Position numbers and translations under genes: made by a program
In this document: piece after piece, positions 9,313 through 17,099 of the stretch
Numbering within the stretch: the stretch's first letter is position 1
Layout: each line of letters begins with the position of its first letter
Notes under the pieces: generated by a model
What the model was told of the DNA's origin: nothing
What the model saw: the letters and a program-made list of their open reading frames with translations, nothing else
Database searches by the model: none
NCBI RefSeq assembly: GCF_005503535.1
Contig: NZ_SCNN01000011.1
Location: 178,476 to 242,475, forward strand
From: Mesorhizobium comanense
Lineage (GTDB): Bacteria > Pseudomonadota > Alphaproteobacteria > Rhizobiales > Rhizobiaceae
Length of the DNA: 64,000 nucleotides
Reading direction: 5' to 3'

Positions 9313-9331
9313 ACCGCGCCAACGGCGCGGT
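9313..9331 (-). terminator. Intercistronic hairpin between ABC ATPase and aldehyde dehydrogenase
   Basis: ACCGCGCC-AAC-GGCGCGGT is a perfect eight-base stem with a three-base loop in the 99-base gap. No U-run follows in the minus-strand direction, so it is as likely an mRNA-stabilising or processing element as a terminator. Confidence 0.5.
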
Positions 9332-9378
9332 CCTAGCCGGCTGTGGCTACCTGACTGTTTGCGTGAAGCGGTGCCCTG

Positions 9379-10239
9379 TCAGCACGTTTTCCCGGCTTCA
9401 CGCGCTTCGAGGAACGGGCGAAGCAGATCCGCCGATTCATGAAAGCGTCCGACAAATGTCTTCAGACGCGGATGTTCGGGATGCAGCAGTATCCTGGCGG
9501 GCGGCCCCTGCTCCGCAACGAGCCCCTGATCGAGAAACACGACGCGATCGGCGACCTCGAAGGCAAAACCCAGTTCGTGGGTGACGATCACCATGGTCAT
9601 GCCGCTCTTGGCCAGTTCGACCATCGCCTTCATGACTTCGCCGACCAGTTCGGGATCGAGCGCCGAGGTCGGCTCGTCGAACAGCATCACCTTCGGCTGC
9701 ATGGCCATGGCCCTGGCGATCGCGACGCGCTGTTGCTGGCCACCCGAGAGCTGGCGCGGATATTTTTCCACGTGCTGCGCCAGCCCCATGAGGTCGAGCA
9801 GTTGCAGCGCCTTCTGACGTGCCTGCTCCTTCGGCTCCCTTTTGACGATGACCGGACCTTCCATGACATTTTCGAGCGCCGTCATGTGCGGGAACAGATT
9901 GAACTGCTGGAAGACCATGCCGGTCTTGGAGCGGATGCGGTTGACTTCGGGGACCGGTATCTGGGCCCCTTTGCCATCGACCTGCCTGTCGAACAGCGTC
10001 TCTTCGTCGATGACGATGCTGCCGCTGCTCGGCACGTTGAGCAGGTTGATGCAGCGTAGCAGCGACGTCTTGCCCGAACCGCTGGCGCCGATCAGCACGA
10101 CCACCTCGCCCTCGACGACCGACAGATCGATGCCGTTCAGCACGCGCTTGTCACCGAACTTCAGACAGATGCGGTCCAGCCGCAGCACGGGCTTGCCGCT
10201 TTTGTCCGGCACGGCATTGTTTGTTTGGATGGTGCTCAT
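9379..10239 (-). CDS. Polar amino acid ABC importer, ATP-binding protein
   Basis: 286 residues from the ATG that overlaps the permease stop (ATGA). Walker A is GASGSGKT (51-58), the signature is LSGGQQQR, Walker B is VMLFDEP with catalytic Glu, and the His switch is in IVTHELGF. The form NRIRSKTGMVFQQFNLFPHMTALENV is typical of the glutamine/histidine/polar amino acid (HisP/GlnQ) group. It powers uptake by the neighbouring permease and binding protein. Only one permease gene is present, so the membrane part is probably a homodimer. Confidence 0.92.
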   Translation of the reverse strand: MSTIQTNNAVPDKSGKPVLRLDRICLKFGDKRVLNGIDLSVVEGEVVVLIGASGSGKTSLLRCINLLNVPSSGSIVIDEETLFDRQVDGKGAQIPVPEVNRIRSKTGMVFQQFNLFPHMTALENVMEGPVIVKREPKEQARQKALQLLDLMGLAQHVEKYPRQLSGGQQQRVAIARAMAMQPKVMLFDEPTSALDPELVGEVMKAMVELAKSGMTMVIVTHELGFAFEVADRVVFLDQGLVAEQGPPARILLHPEHPRLKTFVGRFHESADLLRPFLEAREAGKTC

Positions 10240-10892
10240 CTTGCGCTGGCTCCGCTCTTTTCGAGTTTCCGGGACAGCAGCGTCAGCGGCACCAGGATGA
10301 TCAGGAAGATGACGCCAACGGCGGTGTAAACTTCCATCGGCCGATAGGTGAAGCTCGAGATATAGCTCGCCTGATAGAGCAGGTCGGGAACCGTTATCAT
10401 CGACAGCAGCGTGGTGTTCTTCATCTGGATGATCGACTGGCCGGCGAGCGGCGGGATCATCTTGCGGAAGGCCTGCGGCAGGATGATCCGGCGCATGCGC
10501 TGGCCGTAGGACATGCCGATGGCGGTCGCCGCGTCGATCTGGCCGGGATCGACCGACTGGACGCCGGCGCGCAGGATTTCGGCGTAGAAGGAGCCGACAT
10601 AGCAGCTCAGCCCAATGAACCCGGCCCAGAATTTGGTGACGTTGATGCCGGCGAAGATCGGGAAGGCGTAGTAGACCCACAGAAGCGTGACGAGCAGCGG
10701 AATGTTGCGGAAGAACTCGACATAGATCTGGCCGAGGATGACCAGCGGCTTGAACGTGCTCAGCTGGATAAGCCCGATGAACAGGCCGATCAGCATACCG
10801 GCGCCGATGGTGATGACGGTGAAGTAGAGCGTCATCAGCAGGCCCTGCCAGAGCAGGCCGATATTGTTGGTTATGACTGTGTAGTCGAACAT
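10236..10892 (-). CDS. Polar amino acid ABC importer, permease
   Basis: 218 residues from the ATG at 10892-10890, chosen because AGTGAGGA lies at proper spacing; an in-frame start eight codons upstream lacks a ribosome site. About five membrane helices are seen, with the HisM/GlnP core EFFRNIPLLVTLLW and the cytoplasmic coupling loop from AATAIGMSYGQ to ILPQAFRKMIPPL, which docks on the ATPase. It ends in an ATGA overlap with the ATPase gene. It lies 74 bases after the binding-protein gene, with a 13-base-pair hairpin in the gap. Confidence 0.92.
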   Translation of the reverse strand: MFDYTVITNNIGLLWQGLLMTLYFTVITIGAGMLIGLFIGLIQLSTFKPLVILGQIYVEFFRNIPLLVTLLWVYYAFPIFAGINVTKFWAGFIGLSCYVGSFYAEILRAGVQSVDPGQIDAATAIGMSYGQRMRRIILPQAFRKMIPPLAGQSIIQMKNTTLLSMITVPDLLYQASYISSFTYRPMEVYTAVGVIFLIILVPLTLLSRKLEKSGASAR

Positions 10893-10927
10893 GGCGTCCT
10901 CACTGGTTCGATGCACGTCCAGTGGTG

Positions 10928-10958
10928 GCCTGACCGCCGCGCCAGGCGGCGGTCAGGC
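10928..10958 (-). terminator. Perfect 13-bp hairpin between binding protein and permease genes
   Basis: GCCTGACCGCCGC and GCGGCGGTCAGGC are exact reverse complements with a five-base loop. On the minus-strand transcript it follows the binding-protein stop directly. There is no U-run. Such hairpins commonly raise binding-protein mRNA over permease mRNA by partial termination or by blocking 3' decay. Confidence 0.7.
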
Positions 10959-10966
10959 TGTTGCGA

Positions 10967-11809
10967 TCAGAAGGAGAAACCTGCCGGAAGGATCGACAGG
11001 TCGATGCCGCGGGCTTCCCAGGAGCGGGCAAGCTTGCCCTGGGCGAGGCCGAGCGAACGCTCCTGCAGGATCCAGTTGGTCAGGAAGTTGATGTAGCCGG
11101 CATTGCCGGGCTTGCGCGCGACAGCGAGCGTTGCCGGATTGCGCAGGATCGGCTCAGGCAACGAGACGTTGCCGATCTTCTGGTTGGTGATCTGCAGCGC
11201 GTCGAAGATGGACAGCACGACGCCATCGGCGCGGCCGGCCTGCAGTTCCATCAGCGCCAGGCCGCGATCTTCCACCGGCGTGATCTTGGCCTTCGGCAGC
11301 AGCGCTTCGGCGACCACCTGCATGGTGCTGCCTTTCTGGACGACGACGGTCTTGTCGGGCGTGTTGAGCTCGGCCCAGGTCTTGACCGGCTTGCCGGGAG
11401 GCGTCAGCACGGCCCAGGCGTCGGTAAACAGCGGCTCCCAGAGATAGTCGACCACAAGGCCACGCTTCGGGTTCGGATTGACGCCGATGGCGATGTCGAT
11501 CTTGTTGGACTGGAAGTCGGCGGCCAGGTTGCCCCAGGTCGTCTCGACGGGCTCGAGCTTGACGCCGAGTTGGGTCGCGATCTCGCCCAGGAATTCGTAG
11601 TAGAAGCCGCTCCACTGGCCGGTGGCCGGGTCCTTGATGTAGCCGGGCTCCTCGCCGGTCATCACCGGAACCTTGAGCACGCCGCTGGCGCGGATCTGGT
11701 CGATGACGGCGGATGGATTGTCGTCGGCCGAAGCCGCGATCGGTGCGGCGAGCAGGCCGAGGCCAATGGTCAAAGCGGCCATGAGCGTACGCATCACTTT
11801 GAATTTCAT
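10967..11809 (-). CDS. Polar amino acid ABC importer, periplasmic binding protein
   Basis: 280 residues. A signal peptide (MKFKVMRTLMAAL... cleaved near SASA-DDN, about residue 29) precedes a family 3 solute-binding fold: SGVLKVPVMTG at the start of domain 1, then DFQSNKIDIAIGVNPNPKRGL and VQKGSTMQVV at the hinge. It captures an amino acid or small amine in the periplasm for the permease encoded just downstream. The epimerase gene 29 bases upstream and the DadA-like enzyme suggest hydroxyproline, proline or a related cyclic amino acid. The ATG follows AAAGGGGAATGAC. Confidence 0.9.
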   Translation of the reverse strand: MKFKVMRTLMAALTIGLGLLAAPIAASADDNPSAVIDQIRASGVLKVPVMTGEEPGYIKDPATGQWSGFYYEFLGEIATQLGVKLEPVETTWGNLAADFQSNKIDIAIGVNPNPKRGLVVDYLWEPLFTDAWAVLTPPGKPVKTWAELNTPDKTVVVQKGSTMQVVAEALLPKAKITPVEDRGLALMELQAGRADGVVLSIFDALQITNQKIGNVSLPEPILRNPATLAVARKPGNAGYINFLTNWILQERSLGLAQGKLARSWEARGIDLSILPAGFSF

Positions 11810-11838
11810 GTCATTCCCCTTTCTGAGTTTCTTGATGG

Positions 11839-12831
11839 TTACCGGGCTAGAAATCCCTTCGAGAGAGGGTCGCTCTTCTCGAAGTAGATCGTCTGGGTCG
11901 AGGTGATGAAGGCCGAGCCTTCGATCTCGATGATCATCGCCTCGCGGCCTTGCTCCTCGACGCGCCTTTGCAGGCGCGCCTCGAACGGAATGCCGAAGAT
12001 GTTTTTTGCGTGATAGGTCTGGTCAGGGCCGATCAGCCCTTTGCCGAGCAGATAGGTCAGGCGCGCCGAGGTTCCGGTGCCGCAGGGCGAGCGGTCGTAC
12101 TTGTTCGATTCCAGGACGAGAAAATGCGTCGCCGACGTCTCGCTTTCGGCATGGTGGAAAAGCACGCTCGGCGCCGCCGCGCCCGCCAGCAGCGGCAAAT
12201 CCTTCGTCGCCGCCTTGATCGCGTCCTTGATCCTGGCGCCGGCCTGCATCAGGGCCGACGCATTGTCCGGGACCAGCCTGAACCCGAGAGAGGTCGCGTC
12301 CACCAGCGCATACCACATGCCGGCATAGACGATCGCGGCGTCGACCTTGCCTATGCCTTCGACGGAAACGCTCAGGTGATCGAGCCCGACATAGCTCGGC
12401 ACATTGGCCAGCCGCACCCGGTCCAATGAGCCGTCTTCGCTCCAGATAAGATGGACAGTCACCACTCCGGCCGGCGTTTCCAGCGTGAAGCTGTCGCCCG
12501 TTTCGACGGAGATCTGGCCGGTAAAGGCCAGCGTCCTGGCAAAGCCGATCGTGCCATGACCGCACATGTCGAGATAGACATAGGACGAGATGAAGAACGC
12601 GCCATAGTCGGCAACATCGGAGCCGACCGGCACGAGACCGACCATGGCCGCATGGCCGCGCGGCTCATGCAGCAGCGCCGGGCGCAAGTGATCAAGGTGC
12701 TGGCGGAAATGGTCGCGCTTCTCCCGCACACTGGAGCCGGAAAGTTGCGGGATACCGCTGAGGATGACGCGCGTCGGATGGCCTGCTGTATGAGAATCGA
12801 TGACGCTGAACGCTGACGAGAAGGTGGACAC
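11839..12831 (-). CDS. Proline racemase family, probable 4-hydroxyproline 2-epimerase
   Basis: 330 residues, normal family length. Both catalytic cysteines are present: Cys90 in MCGHGTIG and Cys250 in DRSPCGTGTSA. Two cysteines mark racemase/epimerase members; the trans-3-hydroxyproline dehydratase branch replaces the second one with Thr. It inverts C2 of a (hydroxy)proline by two-base proton exchange in the cytoplasm. In the operon it is followed by an amino acid importer and, further on, a DadA-like oxidase, which fits the route L-hydroxyproline to D-isomer to oxidation. Proline itself cannot be excluded. It begins three bases after the GntR regulator stop. Confidence 0.88.
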   Translation of the reverse strand: MSTFSSAFSVIDSHTAGHPTRVILSGIPQLSGSSVREKRDHFRQHLDHLRPALLHEPRGHAAMVGLVPVGSDVADYGAFFISSYVYLDMCGHGTIGFARTLAFTGQISVETGDSFTLETPAGVVTVHLIWSEDGSLDRVRLANVPSYVGLDHLSVSVEGIGKVDAAIVYAGMWYALVDATSLGFRLVPDNASALMQAGARIKDAIKAATKDLPLLAGAAAPSVLFHHAESETSATHFLVLESNKYDRSPCGTGTSARLTYLLGKGLIGPDQTYHAKNIFGIPFEARLQRRVEEQGREAMIIEIEGSAFITSTQTIYFEKSDPLSKGFLAR

Positions 12832-12834
12832 GAA

Positions 12835-13515
12835 CTAGCCCTCGCCGAAGGCGTCGCGAATGCCGGCCCGCATGCTCTGCCAGATTTCCCGGATCAGGTT
12901 TTCTGTCATCGCCTTGGCGCTTTCGCCATCGCCCGCGGTGATCGCATCATAGATGCGGGCCGTGTCGTCGAGCGACAGCTGGATGATCTTGGGATCCTGT
13001 TCATAGGCGTGATAGCGGTAGCGCAAGGCCTGCTTTTCCAGGCCGCCGAGCAGGCGCGTCAGGGTCTTGTTGCCGGCAAGCGTGTAGGTCAGGAAAGAGC
13101 CGCGCACGTCGACGATGAAGAACTGCCTGGCATCGTTCCTGGCCTGGGCCTGCTTCAGCTCCGACAAGAGGTTCTTGAACTCGGCCTTCTTTTCGATGTC
13201 GGCGGATTCCGCCGCCTGCTTGGCGACCAGCCCTTCGAGCTCGATGCGGCAGGTGTAGACCTCGTCGAAATCGCGCTGCGACATCGGCGAGACCCAGATG
13301 CCGCGCCTCGCCTCGCGCATCACCAGACCGTCGCGCTCCAGCAACCTCAGCGCCTCGCGCACCGGCGAGCGGCTGACACCGTAGCGAGCTGCGACCATCT
13401 CCTCCGTCAGCCGCTCCCGCGACTTGAGGCGACCGAAGATGATCTCCTCCTCGAGCATCTCGGCGAGATTCTCCGGGATGGCGACCGACAATTTCTGGAT
13501 GCGCGCTAAAATCAT
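12835..13515 (-). CDS. GntR-family (FCD domain) transcriptional regulator
   Basis: 226 residues. The winged helix (about 10-75) has the GntR pattern SRERLTEEMVAARYGVSRSPVREALRLLE written in two blocks around residues 32-60, followed by an all-helical FCD ligand domain. It is the first gene of the minus-strand catabolic run and is divergent from an aldehyde dehydrogenase gene. A perfect 7-3-7 palindrome lies 13 bases upstream of its start codon and is the likely autoregulatory operator. The ligand is probably the pathway substrate, in the manner of HypR-type regulators of hydroxyproline use. Confidence 0.88.
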   Translation of the reverse strand: MILARIQKLSVAIPENLAEMLEEEIIFGRLKSRERLTEEMVAARYGVSRSPVREALRLLERDGLVMREARRGIWVSPMSQRDFDEVYTCRIELEGLVAKQAAESADIEKKAEFKNLLSELKQAQARNDARQFFIVDVRGSFLTYTLAGNKTLTRLLGGLEKQALRYRYHAYEQDPKIIQLSLDDTARIYDAITAGDGESAKAMTENLIREIWQSMRAGIRDAFGEG

Positions 13516-13527
13516 GTCGACACCATA

Positions 13528-13544
13528 CTGTATACAATATACAG
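13528..13544. promoter_or_regulatory. GntR-type operator palindrome in divergent promoter region
   Basis: CTGTATA-CAA-TATACAG is an exact inverted repeat with a GTATAC core, the classic shape of FadR/FCD-type GntR operators. It lies in the 113-base gap between the regulator (minus) and the aldehyde dehydrogenase (plus), so one bound dimer could control both directions. Confidence 0.75.
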
Positions 13545-13628
13545 GTCAAGCCATCGCGGAAACTTTCTTGTGACGTGCAATCTGCCGGCGGCATTCCGCG
13601 GACCGCCGGGTCGGAAAAGGGCCAGGAC

Positions 13629-15059
13629 ATGTATCCAGAGACGATCGAGCTGCTGATTGACGGGGTGTGGTGCCAGGGGTCGGACGGCAGGTCCGAACCA
13701 TTGATCAATCCCGCCACCGAGGAGGTGCTGGCAACCGTGCCGCACGCCACGCAGGCCGACCTCGACCGCGCGCTGGCCGCCTCGCTCAAGGGCTTCAAGC
13801 TCTGGAAGACGATGACCGCCATGCAGCGCTGGGCGATCATGGCCAAGGCCGCCGACCTGATCGAGCAACGCAAGGAGACAATCGCCCGCACACTGACGAT
13901 GGAAAACGGCAAGGCGCTGGCCGAGGCTACCGGAGAGGTGCAGTTCGCCGCCGACGCAACCCGCTGGTATGCCGAGGAAGGCAAGCGCGCCTATGGCCGC
14001 ATCGTCCCTGCCCGGTTGCCCGGCGTGCGGCAGATGGTGTTCAAGGAACCGGTCGGGCCGGTCGTCGCCTTCGCCGCCTGGAATTTTCCGGCCAGCAATG
14101 TCATCCGCAAGATTTCTGGCGCGCTCGGCGCCGGCTGCTCGATCATCCTGAAGCCGGCGGAGGAAACGCCGGGAACAGCGGTCGCCATCGCCCGCTGCTT
14201 CCAGGACGCCGGACTGCCAGCGGGCGTGCTCAACATCGTGTTCGGCGCGCCGGCTGAGGTGTCATCCTACCTGATCGCATCGCCGATCCCGAAGAAGGTC
14301 TCGCTGACCGGCTCCACGGCGGTTGGCAAGCTGTTGCAGAAGCAGGCAGCGGACACGTTGAAGCGCTGCACCATGGAACTGGGCGGCCACGCTCCCGTCA
14401 TCGTCTACGAGGACGCCGATCTCGACAAGACGCTCGATACGGTCGTCACCTTCAAGTTCCGCAATGCCGGCCAGGTCTGCACCTCGCCGACCCGCTTCTA
14501 CGTGCATGAGGCTGTCTACGACCGCTTCATCGACGGCTTCGCCTCGCGCGCCGAAAAGCTCAGGATCGGGGACGGCCTCGACACGAGCACGCAGATGGGC
14601 CCGATGATCGCGCCGCGGCGTCTCGACGCCATGGACGGTTTCGTCAGCGATGCGACGGCGAAAGGCGCTGTTGTCGTCACCGGCGGCAAGCGGATCGGCA
14701 ACAAGGGCTATTTCTACGCGCCGACCTTGCTGAAGGACGTGCCAGACACGGCGCGTATCATGTCGGAGGAGCCGTTCGGTCCAATTGCCCCGACGACCAC
14801 CTTCTCGACCTTCGACGAGATGATCGAGCGGGCGAACGCGCTGCCTTACGGCCTGGCCTCCTTCGTCTTCACCCGCGATCTCAGCCTCGCGCAGAAGACC
14901 GAGGCGGCGCTGGAAGCCGGCATGGTCGGCGTCAACCACATGATGGTATCGACACCGGAAACGCCGTTCGGCGGCGTCAACGAGTCCGGCTACGGTTCGG
15001 AGAGCGGGATCGAAGGGCTCGACGCCTATCTGCGCACGAAATTCGTGACCGAGATGTAG
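13629..15059 (+). CDS. Aldehyde dehydrogenase, succinate/2-oxoglutarate semialdehyde type
   Basis: 476 residues from the ATG preceded by GCCAGGAC; an earlier in-frame codon would intrude into the operator region. Asn152 (AWNFP), Glu250 (MELGGH) and Cys284 (GQVCTSPTR) make the catalytic set. The overall pattern (RWAIMAKAADLIEQRKE, AEEGKRAYGRIVP) is that of GabD-like semialdehyde dehydrogenases, which include the 2-oxoglutarate semialdehyde dehydrogenase that ends hydroxyproline catabolism. Divergent placement from the GntR regulator and epimerase operon favours that role. The usual deaminase (HypD) that would make this substrate is not in the window. Confidence 0.85.
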   Translation: MYPETIELLIDGVWCQGSDGRSEPLINPATEEVLATVPHATQADLDRALAASLKGFKLWKTMTAMQRWAIMAKAADLIEQRKETIARTLTMENGKALAEATGEVQFAADATRWYAEEGKRAYGRIVPARLPGVRQMVFKEPVGPVVAFAAWNFPASNVIRKISGALGAGCSIILKPAEETPGTAVAIARCFQDAGLPAGVLNIVFGAPAEVSSYLIASPIPKKVSLTGSTAVGKLLQKQAADTLKRCTMELGGHAPVIVYEDADLDKTLDTVVTFKFRNAGQVCTSPTRFYVHEAVYDRFIDGFASRAEKLRIGDGLDTSTQMGPMIAPRRLDAMDGFVSDATAKGAVVVTGGKRIGNKGYFYAPTLLKDVPDTARIMSEEPFGPIAPTTTFSTFDEMIERANALPYGLASFVFTRDLSLAQKTEAALEAGMVGVNHMMVSTPETPFGGVNESGYGSESGIEGLDAYLRTKFVTEM

Positions 15060-15097
15060 GACGTCCCGAAGGGCTGCATTCCCTTCGCATGTGAGAA

Positions 15098-15143
15098 CCA
15101 ATGGCGGCACTGCCTTTCAGGTACAGTGCGATGCCGCCATTGG
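15098..15143 (+). terminator. Long perfect inverted repeat downstream of aldehyde dehydrogenase
   Basis: CCAATGGCGGCA (15098-15109) is the exact reverse complement of TGCCGCCATTGG (15132-15143). Inside it GCACTG/CAGTGC (15107-15112 and 15124-15129) can pair as an alternative inner stem. It starts 39 bases after the aldehyde dehydrogenase stop and ends 73 bases before the ABC exporter ATG. It probably ends the first transcript. With no U-run and a loop that contains a second stem, a regulatory role is possible. Confidence 0.55.
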
Positions 15144-15205
15144 CCCCTTGAACGAGCTGGCAAGACACGCGTAACATCGGCTATCTCGTTGAGTCTGCTA
15201 CATTC

Positions 15206-15225
15206 ATCCGGACTAATGTCCGGAT
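15206..15225. promoter_or_regulatory. Perfect 8-bp palindrome overlapping the exporter start codon
   Basis: ATCCGGAC-TAAT-GTCCGGAT is an exact inverted repeat. The proposed ATG starts in its loop. It could be an operator for an unseen repressor or an RNA hairpin that hides the start codon. No regulator gene is adjacent. Confidence 0.5.
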
Positions 15226-17099
15226 TGGTCTGGACGTTTTCCTTGCAAACGGATGCAACCAGCAGCGCGCAGAAGCGCGGCAAATCGTTTGCCCATGTGG
15301 CCGAAGCCTCCTGGGGCAAGGGCCTCAGCACGTTGCTGCGCATCGTGCGCATGACGCTGCGCCATCCCTGGCAGGTCGCCATCACGCTCGTCTCGACCTT
15401 CATCGCCGCGACGCTGCAGCTTTTCATTCCGCGACTGCTCGGACGCGCCATCGACCAGGCGCAGGGCGTCATGACCGCCGGCGCCGGCACGGCCGCCGAG
15501 CAGGCGCTGTGGAACACGGCGCTGACGCTGCTGGTCGTCAGCATCCTGCGCGGTCTCTTCACGATGGCGCAGAATTATTATGGCGAGGCCGTCGGCCACC
15601 GGACCGGCTATGAGTTGCGGCTCGCCTTCTACGAGAAGATCCAGCGGCTGAGCTTCTCCTTCCACGACCGCGTCCATACGGGTGATCTCATCACGCTCGG
15701 TCTGCTCGATCTCGACGGCGTGCGCATGTTCTTTTCCACCGGCATCCTGCGCGTGGTGCTGCTCGGCGTTTTGATCGGCGTCGGCGCCTACCTGCTGATC
15801 AGCACCGATCCCGTGCTCGGCCTGCTCAGCCTGAGCTTCGTGCCGTTCGTCGCCTGGCGCTCCTCGGTGACCCAGCTCAGGCTGCGCAGCACCTGGCTGA
15901 CCCTGCAGGAGCGCCTGTCGGTGCTGAGCCGGGTGATGGACGAGAACCTTGGCGGCATCCGCGTCGTGCGCGCCTTCGCTGCCCAACTGCATGAGCTGGC
16001 CAAATTCGATCGCGCCAAGCAGGCTGCGCTGGAGCTGGCCAATGAACGCGTCGACATCCGCGTCTCCAACACCAGCGCCATGAATTTTTCCTTCCTGGCC
16101 GCCATGGGGCTGGTTCTGTGGTTCGGCGGCCAAAAGGTTATCGTCGGCCAGATCAGCGTCGGCACGCTGGCGCAGTTCCTCACCTTCATGACCATCCTGC
16201 AGATGCCGGTGCGCCAGCTCGGCCTCATGGTCAATTCGTTCGCGCGCGCCTCGACCTGCGGCACGCGGCTGTTCGAACTGCTCGACGCCGAACTCGATAT
16301 CGAGGACGCGCCCGATGCCAGGGAGCTCATCGTCACCTCAGGTGTGCTGCGCTTCGATAATGTCGGCTTCACTTATGAAGGCGCGGGCGGCAGGCCGGCG
16401 CTGTCGGGCATTTCGTTCGAAGCCAGGCCCGGCGAGACCGTCGGCATCGTCGGTCCGCCCGGAAGCGGCAAGTCGACCATCGCGCATCTGATCCCGCGCT
16501 TCTACGACGTGACCTCGGGCGCGATCACCATAGACGGACAGGACATTCGCACCGTCACGCTGCAATCGCTGCGCAAGACGGTCGGCGTGGTGCAGCAGGA
16601 TGCGTTCCTGTTCACCACCTCGATCGAGAACAACATCGCCTACGGCAATCCATGGGCGCGCGAGACCCGCATCGGCCAGGCCGCCGAATACGCCCAACTG
16701 CACAATTACATCATCGGGCTTCCGGCGGGCTACACGACGGTCGTCGGTGAACGCGGCGCGTCGCTCTCCGGCGGCCAGCGGCAGCGCCTGACCATCGCGC
16801 GCAGCCTGATGCTGCGGCCGTCGGTGCTGGTGTTCGACGATTCCACGGCGGCCGTCGACGCCGGCACCGAGCAGCGTATCCGCGCGGCGATGAAGCGTTT
16901 TGCCAGGGATCGTGTGACGCTGATCATCTCGCACCGGCTGAGTTCGCTGATGCATGCCGACCAGATCCTGTTCGTCGAAGGCGGGCAGATCGTCGAGCGC
17001 GGCACGCATGAAGAACTGCTGGCGCTCGGCGGACGTTACCGCGCGCTCTACGACCTGCAGCTGCGGCCGGACGAAGATCGGCTCGAGGGAGCCGCATGA
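15216..17099 (+). CDS. ABC exporter subunit with degenerate ATP site (heterodimer partner 1)
   Basis: 627 residues from ATG 15216; no strong ribosome site is seen, and a TTG three or nine codons on is an alternative. Six membrane helices (about 45-330) form a type IV exporter domain, followed by an ATPase: Walker A GPPGSGKST, signature LSGGQRQR and Walker B VLVFDDST. The catalytic Glu position is Asp542, the hallmark of the degenerate site in heterodimeric exporters such as TM287/288 or BmrCD. The stop overlaps the start of the partner gene. Export substrate unknown: lipids, peptides or drugs are all possible. Confidence 0.9.
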   Translation: MSGLVWTFSLQTDATSSAQKRGKSFAHVAEASWGKGLSTLLRIVRMTLRHPWQVAITLVSTFIAATLQLFIPRLLGRAIDQAQGVMTAGAGTAAEQALWNTALTLLVVSILRGLFTMAQNYYGEAVGHRTGYELRLAFYEKIQRLSFSFHDRVHTGDLITLGLLDLDGVRMFFSTGILRVVLLGVLIGVGAYLLISTDPVLGLLSLSFVPFVAWRSSVTQLRLRSTWLTLQERLSVLSRVMDENLGGIRVVRAFAAQLHELAKFDRAKQAALELANERVDIRVSNTSAMNFSFLAAMGLVLWFGGQKVIVGQISVGTLAQFLTFMTILQMPVRQLGLMVNSFARASTCGTRLFELLDAELDIEDAPDARELIVTSGVLRFDNVGFTYEGAGGRPALSGISFEARPGETVGIVGPPGSGKSTIAHLIPRFYDVTSGAITIDGQDIRTVTLQSLRKTVGVVQQDAFLFTTSIENNIAYGNPWARETRIGQAAEYAQLHNYIIGLPAGYTTVVGERGASLSGGQRQRLTIARSLMLRPSVLVFDDSTAAVDAGTEQRIRAAMKRFARDRVTLIISHRLSSLMHADQILFVEGGQIVERGTHEELLALGGRYRALYDLQLRPDEDRLEGAA

